The notes under the pieces: generated by a model
The model's input: only the letters and a program-made list of their open reading frames with translations
What the model was told of the DNA's origin: nothing
Database searches by the model: none
Source of the DNA: an uncultured Lachnospiraceae bacterium
Lineage (GTDB): Bacteria > Bacillota_A > Clostridia > Lachnospirales > Lachnospiraceae
Length of the DNA: 64,000 nucleotides
Direction of reading: 5' to 3'
Assembly (NCBI GenBank): GCA_910577835.1
Contig: CAJTOU010000001.1
Span: forward strand, 1-64,000
Part shown: positions 9,247 through 17,340 of the stretch, in pieces
Numbering within the stretch: the first letter of the stretch is position 1
Layout: the number at the start of each line of letters is the position of its first letter
Position numbers and translations under genes: made by a program

Positions 9247-9609
9247 ATGCAGACAGTCTATGAATTTACTTTGCCCAAGGGATATGTGGACAGTACAGGT
9301 GAAGTACACAGAAGAGGAAAAATGAGGCTGGCGACAGCGGGAGATGAAATCAGCGCTACAAGGGACCCCAGAGTGCTCAGCAATCCGTCGTATTTGACAA
9401 TTGTTGTTCTTTCAAAGGTAATTACAGAGCTGGAAGGAATGGACATGGTGACGCCGACTACGATTGAACGGCTGTTTACGGCTGATTTGGCGTTTCTTCA
9501 GGATATGTATCAGAGAATTAATGACGTAGAGGTGCCGGAAATATCTGTCGTATGTCCTGATTGCGGGAAGTGTTACAGAGTACCATTAAATTTTACCATA
9601 GAGGACTGA
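9247..9609 (+). CDS. Small tail-assembly-type protein, zero-frame product
   Basis: A protein of 120 residues from the ATG at 9247. GGAGG ends five bases before it, whereas the ATG at 9235 lacks a site. The N-terminus VYEFTLPKGYVDSTGEVHRRGKMRLATAGDEI matches the small conserved protein found between tube genes in many extracellular contractile injection systems. The core LSNPSYLTIVVLSKVITEL is helical, like tail-assembly chaperones and tail proteins that recognise the tube. It ends with a CPDCGKC cluster that could bind zinc. The gene ends in a frame overlapping the DUF6760-like ORF, with an A AAT TTT heptamer in the overlap, so it may also be made as a longer fusion. The function in assembly is inferred from position and family. 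Confidence 0.85.
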   Translation: MQTVYEFTLPKGYVDSTGEVHRRGKMRLATAGDEISATRDPRVLSNPSYLTIVVLSKVITELEGMDMVTPTTIERLFTADLAFLQDMYQRINDVEVPEISVVCPDCGKCYRVPLNFTIED

Positions 9610-9809
9610 GGCTTTATCCGCAGGAGGAATTATATAAAGAAATGTCCTTTCTCGCGTATTATTTCCACTGGAGCAGCAGAGAGGTTTTAGAGCTGGACCA
9701 TCAGAGTCGCAGACGCTGGTGCAGGGAAATATCGGAGATTCATAAAAGCCTTGGCGCCTCAGACCAGAAGAAAGAAAAGAGTATTTTTGATTTAAAGCCG
9801 AGCAGATAG
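9561..9809 (+). CDS. DUF6760-like small protein, possibly made by frameshift fusion
   Basis: The open frame spans 9561-9809. The conserved part is LYPQEELYKEMSFLAYYFHWSSREVLELDHQSRRRWCREI, which matches the DUF6760-type protein (Y-P-x-E-E-L-Y and the H-x-x-R-R-R-W segment) seen after the tube gene in many injection systems. No ATG lies upstream of this conserved block. Only TTG at 9561 and GTG at 9570 are available, both without a good ribosome site, and the first ATG (9642) would cut off the conserved start, although AGGAGG stands 14 bases before it. The frame is -1 relative to the preceding gene. A tail-chaperone-like G/GT frameshift is therefore the most economical reading (inference). Confidence 0.7.
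   Translation: MREVLQSTIKFYHRGLRLYPQEELYKEMSFLAYYFHWSSREVLELDHQSRRRWCREISEIHKSLGASDQKKEKSIFDLKPSR
9588..9594 (+). other. Candidate -1 programmed frameshift heptamer
   Basis: In the frame of the upstream gene the bases read A AAT TTT, which fits the X-XXY-YYZ rule for -1 slippage. After slipping, translation continues from TAC at 9594 through YHRGLRLYPQEELY into the DUF6760-like ORF and ends at 9809, giving a fusion of about 187 residues. Zero-frame ribosomes stop at 9607-9609. No strong stimulatory hairpin or upstream Shine-Dalgarno was seen. Confidence 0.45.
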
Positions 9810-9821
9810 GAGGATAGAGGA

Positions 9822-10421
9822 ATGGAAAAAGAGCCTTTGATAAATTATAACTTTCTGCTTCGGGTAGAGGGAATGTTTGACTTGCCCTGTAAAAGCATAG
9901 CGGGATTCCAGAAAAAGCAGGAATATGAGTATATACAGGAAGGCGGCGTCAATGATTATGTGCATATCAGGAAAAAGCCCGCCAGTGAACCGAATACCTT
10001 TCAGGTAGAATGTTATGTGGGAACAGAACCAGACAATGTTTTAAATTTGGGAACAGAATTTTCCATGCCAGTACAGATTTTGATTGCGCGTTATCCCGGA
10101 GAGTTTGAAAATCCAAAGAGAATTTTTGAATTTAAGGGATGCATAGTTACAGAAAAGCAGTATGGAGAGCTGAATGCAGAGAAAGGGGAAATTCTTACAG
10201 AAATAACGACGATTACCTATCAGACAATGACATGTAAGGATGCAAAAACAGAAAGTCGAAAGCCAGTATGGAAATTTGATAAAACAAATGCTGACGGAAA
10301 CCATGAGCAGACAGCAAGGACTTTGGAAAGTTTTGGCATTCAAAAGCAGAAAAATAAAAACGCCAGATTATGGCCAAAGGTAAACAGTGCAAAAAATATA
10401 AAAAATTATCTGAAATCATAG
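9822..10421 (+). CDS. Inner tube protein 2 / tube-baseplate adaptor (gp19-like)
   Basis: A protein of 199 residues. INYNFLLRVEGMFDLPCKSIAGFQKKQEYEYIQEGG and the later ILTEITTITYQTMTC follow the layout of the second tube paralogue (Afp5 type), which links the tube to the baseplate hub in the Afp and PVC particles. The last 55 residues are basic, Asn/Lys-rich and unusual for the family. AGGAGGATAGAGG supports the ATG. It lies between the DUF6760-like ORF and the long A-rich gene. The family assignment is firmer than the exact position in the particle. Confidence 0.85.
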   Translation: MEKEPLINYNFLLRVEGMFDLPCKSIAGFQKKQEYEYIQEGGVNDYVHIRKKPASEPNTFQVECYVGTEPDNVLNLGTEFSMPVQILIARYPGEFENPKRIFEFKGCIVTEKQYGELNAEKGEILTEITTITYQTMTCKDAKTESRKPVWKFDKTNADGNHEQTARTLESFGIQKQKNKNARLWPKVNSAKNIKNYLKS

Positions 10422-10469
10422 AAAAGATACTGACAACTAATAAGAGAAAACAGCTAATAGGAGAAAAAG

Positions 10470-13400
10470 ATGCTAATGCTGAAAAAACCGCTGCGGTTAA
10501 AGAGCCTTCTGGGTATTACATATAACGATGCATTTTCTGACAGGATACGGGCAAATTATGAATTTATGACAGCCGTAATAACAAAGGAGGAGCTTTTGCA
10601 TCTTTTACTGGGGGAACCAAAGCAGACAGAGCAAAGAAGCGGTGTTACCATGATTGTTGAGAATACTGCTGTTGTAAATCAGAATGAAATTATCATACAA
10701 CTGATAAATCAGGTGTTAAATCGTGTCTTAATGATGGGAGAAACGGGCATTACCTATCAGGATAATGTGTATATTGGATGTATTCTGCGCAAGTTTGGGA
10801 TTGCAGATATTCGTACTTTTTTGGAAAGGATTCGAAGCAGCAAAGAAGAATATATTTTAAAAAATCAACTTTTAAAGAAATATGAACGGGAAAAAAATTT
10901 TTTGAAAATATATGAACTGACAGGAAACAAAAAGCCGGAAAATCAAACAGATATGGATAAAATCTCAGTGGAAAATCTTGAGAAAAAGGAAGAAAATTAT
11001 TTATATGAAAAAGTGGTTCAAAGACTTTGTACTATGGAAATTTATCAGATAGTCAGCGAGTGGAATTATACACAGGGAGCAGGGCAAAAAATTCTTTTTC
11101 ACAATGAACTGGCACTGTCCGAGCAGCAGGAAAATGTGCTGAATATGAGGCTGGTACAGAAAAAAAAAGAGTATGTATATCCGCACTGTCAGATGAATTT
11201 TATTTCTTCAAATCTTTATGAAACAGAGCTGCCGGACAATGTATTTAATGGAAAAAGAAATATAGCTGTTGCAGAAAACAGCATATCTGTTGTGGAATAT
11301 CATGTATCTGTTATGAGAGAGAATGTGTTTGCCCATCTTTTGAAAGCGGCGCTGTTTTCTCTGGCAAAGAGTGTTTCTCTGGCAGCAGTATTTCGGCAGG
11401 ATTATGGTAAAAAAGAAAATCACTGGTTTGAAATGGGATTTGAAATCTGTAATATTGCAAAAAATACTCTCAACCGGTGTCAATGGCAGTATCAGAATAG
11501 GCAGGTATTAAATACCGGTGAGATTCAGAGAGTTTTGAAGCAACAAAATCATTTGTATCGCTATGAGCTTTATGCATTGCAAAAATTGACAGAAAATAAA
11601 GAAAGTATAAAGGAACTGCTGATATATAAGGAAAATATAAAAGACAGGGAAATAAAGAGTCGTTTGGACCAAGATAATTTAAATGAAAATAAGCCGGAGC
11701 AAGATTACTTAGAGCAAAGCGGTTTAAATCAGTATAATTTGGAACAAAATGTTTTGGATGAAACTTGGCCGAAACAAAACAATTCAAAAGAAAATAATTT
11801 GAATCAGGACAGTGCAGAAAAAAGCAGTTTAGACAATAAAGAAATTACATTTAAACTGAAAGAAATATTAAATGGAAAGAATATAGAAGCAGTACGAAGC
11901 GCTGAAAGGTGGAAGGAGAAAATGGAAAGTTTTCGTGCTGTGGATAAAGAAAAACATATAGAAAAAGGATTGACAGAAAAAAAACCGGAAGGAAAAGAAC
12001 AACCGAAGAAACAGGAAAGAAACGATGAATGGAAAAGAGTGGCACAGGAGACAGAAAATGAAAAATTACAAAAAAAGCGGTATACAGAAAATAAGAAAAT
12101 ATTTTTGGACTTATATTTTGAAATCCAAAGGATTGAAATGGCTGAAAATTATCTTGGTAAATATTTTCGTATATCAGGAAAAAAGTCGGAAGAAATAGGA
12201 GAAGAATCTTTAGCTGTTTTTGAAAAATTTTCAGTTCCAGTTAATGAATGGGTAGAAGAAATATTTTTAAAGGAAAGAAAAAATAGAGAACATTTTTCTG
12301 AGAGCCAGCAAAAACAGATTATAGAGTATTTTTCTGAAAGCCAGTTTGAAGGTGAAAATAAAGAAAACAAACAGAATAACAATAGAACAGAGAATAATTT
12401 TTCTCAAAATAATATTATTTTTTCTCAAACAACTCAATTAAATGAAAATAAGTCAGAGAAAGATATACGAAAGAGAGATAATTTAGAAATAGATATAAAG
12501 GAAAGAACAAAAGAGAAAATAGCAGAGAAAAAACAAATACAAAGAGAAAAAATACAGATTGAAAGAGAAGAATTGCAAAAAGAAAAGACCACAGAAGAAA
12601 TACACGAGATTTTTAATAAATTAACTGTACAAAAAAGAGTTGTATATGAACAAAAAGAAAATTCAAATATTTCAGAGCAGAACAACTTATTTTTTAATAC
12701 AAAGTCAGGCTGGACAGAACAGCCATTAATATCCGGAAGCCAAAATTTATATGGAATATATGAAAATCAGACAGATACAGACCAAACAATTTCTACTTTG
12801 TATCAAGTCAGTCCAGATGAAAAAGAAATTTCTGAAAAAAATGAAAAAGAAATTCAGAAAGTTTTTCGTGAACTAGATTTGCAAACTCATAAGACTGATT
12901 ATAACAAATCAACTGCTGATATACAATCTTTGAGCAATCCGATTTCTTTTGTGAAAACACAGTCAGAATCAGCGGGTAATTCATCTGTATTAGAAATACA
13001 GAATAATTATCAGGTTTCTGAAGTATTAACAGATATTGTTCAACCGAAAATTATTCATCAGAATAATACAGATATACATAACTTAAACCAAATAAAAAAA
13101 GATATTCGGGAACAAGCTGCTGAAGCTATGAAAGAAATACAGTCAAAAAATAGTCAGGAACAAACAATTCAAGCGACAAGAGAAATACAATCAAGAAATA
13201 TTCAAAAACAAACAATTGAAACTGCTAAAGAACTGTTATCGAAAAACGTTCAGAAACAAGCTGCTGAAACTACCGAAAAAATATTAGAAAAAGAGTTTGT
13301 ATTAGAACATATGCCATTAACAGAAACAGAAAAAAATATTCAGAAAGAAGTTGAAAAAGGTACTCAAAAAGATGTTATTCAACAGATTTTTCATGAAATA

Positions 13401-13787
13401 GAAACAGAGATTCTTTATGAAACTCAAAAAAACACACAAAATTTGCAGAAAAATCAAAATTATTTTTATCAAACAAAAGCCGCAGAAATAGTATATCATC
13501 AAATCAGACCAGATATGCCGGAACCGGCAGATTTAAATGAAAACACAAAGAGAAATACAAATAAAACAATCACTGTTACAGAAAAAATGCTTTCACAAAA
13601 TAAAATAAAAATATCTGGACTTCCGGCTACAAATCAAAATCAGACAAAAACAGATATAAAACAAATAAACGAAGCAGTCCAAGTGATTCAAAACAATATT
13701 CAAAAACATATCAATCAGATTACAGAACAGGTCTATCAAAAAATAGAGAAAAAATTACAGAACGAAAGAAGACGAAGAGGGTTATAA
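10470..13787 (+). CDS. Long low-complexity CIS protein, possible tape measure or ruler
   Basis: A protein of 1105 residues with AGGAGA five bases before the ATG. Residues 1-400 are more ordered and include helix-rich segments (KKPLRLKSLLGITYNDAF, then TGITYQDNVYIGCILRKFGI). From about 390 the sequence is dominated by Asn, Gln, Lys and Glu, with very A-rich DNA. Residues about 880-945 carry 16-residue tandem repeats (see separate entry). The C-terminus is helical and Gln-rich. No family recognised. Its place between the second tube protein and the adaptor, its great length and its repeats fit a tape-measure or scaffold protein, but in Afp the ruler (Afp14) lies near the end of the locus. An alternative is a disordered internal cargo. 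Confidence 0.8.
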   Translation: MLMLKKPLRLKSLLGITYNDAFSDRIRANYEFMTAVITKEELLHLLLGEPKQTEQRSGVTMIVENTAVVNQNEIIIQLINQVLNRVLMMGETGITYQDNVYIGCILRKFGIADIRTFLERIRSSKEEYILKNQLLKKYEREKNFLKIYELTGNKKPENQTDMDKISVENLEKKEENYLYEKVVQRLCTMEIYQIVSEWNYTQGAGQKILFHNELALSEQQENVLNMRLVQKKKEYVYPHCQMNFISSNLYETELPDNVFNGKRNIAVAENSISVVEYHVSVMRENVFAHLLKAALFSLAKSVSLAAVFRQDYGKKENHWFEMGFEICNIAKNTLNRCQWQYQNRQVLNTGEIQRVLKQQNHLYRYELYALQKLTENKESIKELLIYKENIKDREIKSRLDQDNLNENKPEQDYLEQSGLNQYNLEQNVLDETWPKQNNSKENNLNQDSAEKSSLDNKEITFKLKEILNGKNIEAVRSAERWKEKMESFRAVDKEKHIEKGLTEKKPEGKEQPKKQERNDEWKRVAQETENEKLQKKRYTENKKIFLDLYFEIQRIEMAENYLGKYFRISGKKSEEIGEESLAVFEKFSVPVNEWVEEIFLKERKNREHFSESQQKQIIEYFSESQFEGENKENKQNNNRTENNFSQNNIIFSQTTQLNENKSEKDIRKRDNLEIDIKERTKEKIAEKKQIQREKIQIEREELQKEKTTEEIHEIFNKLTVQKRVVYEQKENSNISEQNNLFFNTKSGWTEQPLISGSQNLYGIYENQTDTDQTISTLYQVSPDEKEISEKNEKEIQKVFRELDLQTHKTDYNKSTADIQSLSNPISFVKTQSESAGNSSVLEIQNNYQVSEVLTDIVQPKIIHQNNTDIHNLNQIKKDIREQAAEAMKEIQSKNSQEQTIQATREIQSRNIQKQTIETAKELLSKNVQKQAAETTEKILEKEFVLEHMPLTETEKNIQKEVEKGTQKDVIQQIFHEIETEILYETQKNTQNLQKNQNYFYQTKAAEIVYHQIRPDMPEPADLNENTKRNTNKTITVTEKMLSQNKIKISGLPATNQNQTKTDIKQINEAVQVIQNNIQKHINQITEQVYQKIEKKLQNERRRRGL
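13134..13280 (+). repeat. 48-bp (16-residue) tandem repeats inside the long CIS protein
   Basis: Three consecutive units of 48 bp encode EIQSKNSQEQTIQATR, EIQSRNIQKQTIETAK and ELLSKNVQKQAAETTE. A degenerate half unit precedes (EQAAEAMK) and follows (KILEKE). The units differ at several positions, so the array is not a recent slippage product. They predict an amphipathic helix. Confidence 0.8.
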
Positions 13788-13790
13788 TCT

Positions 13791-14414
13791 ATGATAAAAG
13801 CTGTAATAGAGCTGCAAAAACCGCCAAAAAAGAAATCTATTGAAGTGACAGAACAGGAAATCCGCCCCTCTGTTGCCGCCTCTGGGGGATTGTCCACTGT
13901 CAGTAATGCAGCAGAAAAACTAAATAAAAAACGTCAGTCTGTATTTGTCGAAACATCTTTAGACAACAGCCAGAAAATGGAAGTTTTGTTTAATCCTTCC
14001 GAAATTCATATAAGCGCAGGCGGGAAATTATCTAAAGAAAAAACAGGCGCAGACAAAAACAAACGAAATGTAGATTACGGCTCAAACGGAACAAAAATCA
14101 GGGTATCCATACCGCTTATTTTTGAAGAACCGGAAGCATTAAAAGAACCTGACGAAAATTCTGCCAAAGGGATTTCTTTGAAAAACAACATGACAAATCA
14201 AATCAACATGCTGTTAGATGCAGTGGGAATTCCTTATTCCAGAAAAATTATTTTCCGATGGGGCAGTCAGATATACAGCGGAAATTTGCAGTCAGTAACA
14301 GCAGAATATCTGATGTTTAACACTCAGGGAATACCGATTCGTGCAAAAGTAACGATAGATATATCCTGTACAATCAATCAGAAACAAATAAAGGCAGGAA
14401 ATATCTATGAGTAA
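13791..14414 (+). CDS. CIS_tube-domain adaptor protein (Afp7-like, no LysM seen)
   Basis: A protein of 207 residues. After a basic, proline-containing leader of about 65 residues comes the CIS_tube domain: MEVLFNPSEIHISAGGKLS, then IRVSIPLIFEE, NQINMLLDAVGIPYSRKIIFRWG and the end SVTAEYLMFNTQGIPIRAKVTIDI. These are the hallmarks of the adaptor that joins tube and hub (Afp7/Pvc7 and T4 gp53-like). Family members often end in a LysM domain, but this one stops after the core. The start follows the upstream stop by three bases and the end overlaps the next gene by eight, so translation is likely coupled. Confidence 0.85.
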   Translation: MIKAVIELQKPPKKKSIEVTEQEIRPSVAASGGLSTVSNAAEKLNKKRQSVFVETSLDNSQKMEVLFNPSEIHISAGGKLSKEKTGADKNKRNVDYGSNGTKIRVSIPLIFEEPEALKEPDENSAKGISLKNNMTNQINMLLDAVGIPYSRKIIFRWGSQIYSGNLQSVTAEYLMFNTQGIPIRAKVTIDISCTINQKQIKAGNIYE

Positions 14415-16065
14415 AATAAGTGATTTAAAAGAACTGGAAAAGAGTGTCCAAAGAAAAAAGGCGGTTTTATTCGGCCGAAGAAAAGACAACAGCTTTTTCG
14501 AACTTCCGGTTCAATATAACCCTGCAACCATTTCTTTATCCAATACCACTGACAGCGAAAACGAAGCAGACGCGTTTCAGGTCACTGAAAATTTATCCCT
14601 AAATTCCAGAAGTACTCTGTCTTTTGATTTGATTTTTGAAGCACTGGAAGAAAATACAGATAAAGATTATGTCAGAATACAGGCAGAGAGAATTTTAGCG
14701 TTAACTTTAGATACAGACCTTTCTTCTATTGTTTTTCTTTATGGAGAAATGAGCTTTCAAGGAGAGCTGGTACAGGCAGATATTAAATATACCATGTTTG
14801 ATGAAGATGGAAATCCTCTCTGGGCAACTGTTTCTGTGGAAATGATAGAAAAAGAAGATTCCGATGATTTAGAAAACGCACAGACAAAACCGCCATCAAC
14901 AGGTATTTCTGCAAAAAATGTTTTTTCCTATCAGTATCAGTCTTTAAAAAAGGAATATGAGGATTTTGAAACTCCGGTAGTTGTAATTAAAATTAATCAA
15001 AAGGATATTTCTGATAATAAAAGCGGATTGTCAGTTGCAGATGTGGAGGTAGATTTAAGCAGTGGATATGAGGCATCTATGGCAGTTTTTTCGATTTATA
15101 ACTGCTTTGATAAAAGAACTGCTTCCTTTCGAACGGAAGATTTAAAAAAATATATTTATCTTGGTTCGTCAGTATCCGTCAGTATGGGATACAGTGAAAT
15201 TGCAAAAATTATATTCCGTGGATTTATTGCAAAAATCAATTTTATTTGTGAAAAAGGAGAAATGCCTTATGTTCAGGTGACAAGTCTGGATATAAAAGGG
15301 ATTATGATGTCCGGCTGTTATGCAAAACAGATGAAGGCTTCCTGTTATAGCGAAGCCGTAAGGGAAGTCTTTGAGAAAACCGTATATACAAGAATGCAGA
15401 ATCAGGATATTTTTACTGATTTATCAATTGCACGCACTCCTGACTGCGAAGAGACACAGGGAGAAAACAGTGAGTCAGACCGAACAATTGAAATGGTAAA
15501 TGAGAGCGATTATGAATTTATAGTCCGCGCCGCAAAAAAGTTTAATTTTGAATTTTATGTTGAAAGTGGAAAAGTCATATTCCGCAGAGCAAAATCTGTC
15601 AATACAATTTTAATGGAATTAAAGCTTGATGAGAGTTTAAAAACTTTTGATATTGAATATGATATTACTGGTCTGGCAGATACCATTTATGTCCGCGGAA
15701 TGGATACAGGCAAAATGAAGCTGATTAGCGCAAAAAGCAGGCATGACCGTAAAATATCACAGAGAAATAAAGCAAAGCAGCTTTTGAAAAACAGTGAGCG
15801 GCTGTATATTGACCCTACGATAAGAAGCCAGCAGGATGCAGATTATCGTGTGGAATATCTGCTGGAGGATATGTCTTTTCGGTTTGGCACCTTGATTTGT
15901 GATTGTGTGGGGCTGCCGGAGTTACGGCCGGGGAATTTTGTTCAGATTTCAGGTCTTGGTGAACCGGCGGAAAACTGCTTTTATATAACAGAAGTAAATC
16001 ATGTCATTGATGCAGAAGGTATTTACAGAAGTAAAGTAACGGCAAAGGCGGCATCTGTTTTATAA
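14407..16065 (+). CDS. CIS_tube-gpD fusion: adaptor plus baseplate hub
   Basis: A protein of 552 residues made of two parts. Residues 15-150 repeat the CIS_tube fold (FELPVQYNPATISLSNTTDS, SSIVFLYGEMSFQGELVQ, YTMFDEDGNPLWATVSVEM). Residues about 190-552 resemble phage late control protein gpD/VgrG N-terminal (gp27-like) hub domains: VDLSSGYEASMAVFSIYNCF, GSSVSVSMGYSEIAKIIFRG, NESDYEFIVRAAKKFNFEF, and LRPGNFVQISGLGEPAENCFYI at the end. The hub is the ring on which the spike and wedges assemble. The gpD part lacks a C-terminal OB fold, which is encoded separately by the next gene. This is a fused counterpart of Afp7 and the first half of Afp8. Confidence 0.88.
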   Translation: MSKISDLKELEKSVQRKKAVLFGRRKDNSFFELPVQYNPATISLSNTTDSENEADAFQVTENLSLNSRSTLSFDLIFEALEENTDKDYVRIQAERILALTLDTDLSSIVFLYGEMSFQGELVQADIKYTMFDEDGNPLWATVSVEMIEKEDSDDLENAQTKPPSTGISAKNVFSYQYQSLKKEYEDFETPVVVIKINQKDISDNKSGLSVADVEVDLSSGYEASMAVFSIYNCFDKRTASFRTEDLKKYIYLGSSVSVSMGYSEIAKIIFRGFIAKINFICEKGEMPYVQVTSLDIKGIMMSGCYAKQMKASCYSEAVREVFEKTVYTRMQNQDIFTDLSIARTPDCEETQGENSESDRTIEMVNESDYEFIVRAAKKFNFEFYVESGKVIFRRAKSVNTILMELKLDESLKTFDIEYDITGLADTIYVRGMDTGKMKLISAKSRHDRKISQRNKAKQLLKNSERLYIDPTIRSQQDADYRVEYLLEDMSFRFGTLICDCVGLPELRPGNFVQISGLGEPAENCFYITEVNHVIDAEGIYRSKVTAKAASVL

Positions 16066-16093
16066 ATTTTACAGAATTGGACAGGAGGAAATT

Positions 16094-16903
16094 ATGGGCT
16101 GGTATGATATTATTGACGATATTGCGCAGCATCAGTTTGCAAAAACGGAGCTTGGAGATAACCGGCTGAACGGTGTGACGGTGGGAATTGTGGCAAAAAA
16201 ATACAGCAGAGAGATGCCCGGCCGTGTCTGTGTGCAGATACCGGTGCGTGACAGGGAAGCGAATGTTCTTCAGTGGGCAAGAATTGCTGCGCCTTCTGCC
16301 GGAAAGAAATGGGGAACTTTTTTTCTTCCTGAAATCGGTGACCAAGTACTTCTTGCCTTTGAGGAAGGAAATATTGACAAGCCTTATATTATCGGATGTG
16401 TTCAGGGGGATTCCGGCAGTTTTCTCAGCAAAGTGGCGGATGAGGATAACCAGTATAAATGTATCGCTACCAAAAATGGAAATCGTATTTTATTTGAGGA
16501 CAATAAAGAGGGAGAAGGTGATAAGGATAAAATCACTATTGAAACAGCGAAGGGTGGCTGTCAAATTTTAATGGACAATGAAAAGCAGGCACTTACATTA
16601 ATTGATAAACAAAGGAAAAACTTGATTGAGATGAAACTCGAATCCGGAGAAATCAGAATAAAGGCTGAAAACAGAATGACAATTGAAGTGGGAGACATTA
16701 AAATTTCTCTCAATGGCGATTCGGGAAAAATTTCAATTAACTGCAATAAACTTACTTTGTCCGCTTCGGAGGGAATTCAAATGGAATCTGACAATATGGT
16801 AAATCTGAAAGGCGGAAATACAATAGTAGAGGGAAGTTCCAGCCTCAAAATGACAAGCGGCAGTGCGACGGTTCTGGAAGGTTCTTTGATAAAAATTGGA
16901 TAA
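16094..16903 (+). CDS. Baseplate spike protein: OB-fold (gpV/gp5 type) plus beta-spike
   Basis: A protein of 269 residues. Residues about 30-115 form the gp5/gpV/VgrG OB fold (GVTVGIVAKKYSREMPGRVCVQIP, then WARIAAPSAGKKWGTFFLPEIGDQVLLAFEEG and KPYIIGCVQG). Residues 120-269 are short alternating beta strands with repeated I-T-I-E, L-T-L-I-D and I-R-I-K-A patterns ending in SLIKIG, as expected for a triple-stranded beta-helix spike. With the separate PAAR-like tip this would make the piercing point. AGGAGG stands before the ATG. It follows the hub gene and precedes the gp25 gene, the standard order. Confidence 0.92.
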   Translation: MGWYDIIDDIAQHQFAKTELGDNRLNGVTVGIVAKKYSREMPGRVCVQIPVRDREANVLQWARIAAPSAGKKWGTFFLPEIGDQVLLAFEEGNIDKPYIIGCVQGDSGSFLSKVADEDNQYKCIATKNGNRILFEDNKEGEGDKDKITIETAKGGCQILMDNEKQALTLIDKQRKNLIEMKLESGEIRIKAENRMTIEVGDIKISLNGDSGKISINCNKLTLSASEGIQMESDNMVNLKGGNTIVEGSSSLKMTSGSATVLEGSLIKIG

Positions 16904-16920
16904 AAATGAGGTGAATTAGA

Positions 16921-17340
16921 ATGGAGAATAGACAATTTTACAGGAAAGATATGGGAAAAGGAGTGAAATTTCCGCCGCAGGTGAACAAGGCAACCGGAAA
17001 ATTTGAGCTGGTTTCCGGTGAGGAATGTATTCGGCAGTCTGTGTATTTGATTTTAATGACATTAAAAGAGGAACGTTTTCTTCATCCTGATTTTGGCAGC
17101 AGTCTTCCCGCATGGGTTTTTATGGAAGAAAATTCTCCCATGCAAAATTTTCTTTCTTCGGAGCTTGAGAGGGATATTCGCAGAGCAGAGCCAAGAATAC
17201 AAAATGTGGGAGTAAAAATACAACCGGATACAGAAAAAGAAAGTCTTATTGTTTCTGTTGACTATATAATAAAAGAGACCAGCCACAGAGACAGTCTGGT
17301 AGTTCCCTTTTCATTTCATGGGGAGGGTGCCGCGCTATGA
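16921..17340 (+). CDS. Baseplate wedge protein, gp25-like
   Basis: A protein of 139 residues. It carries the gp25/TssE pattern: IRQSVYLILMTLKEERFLHPDFGSSLPAWVF, and the highly conserved E-P-R in RDIRRAEPRIQNVGVKI, followed by the beta hairpin SLIVSVDYIIK. gp25 seats the first sheath ring on the baseplate. GAGGTGA precedes the ATG. The end overlaps the next start (ATGA), which points to coupled translation of wedge subunits. Length is normal. Confidence 0.95.
   Translation: MENRQFYRKDMGKGVKFPPQVNKATGKFELVSGEECIRQSVYLILMTLKEERFLHPDFGSSLPAWVFMEENSPMQNFLSSELERDIRRAEPRIQNVGVKIQPDTEKESLIVSVDYIIKETSHRDSLVVPFSFHGEGAAL

Noticed and set aside
13134..13280. CRISPR-like array
   Set aside because: The 48-bp units are contiguous, in frame, without spacers, and belong to the long CIS protein.
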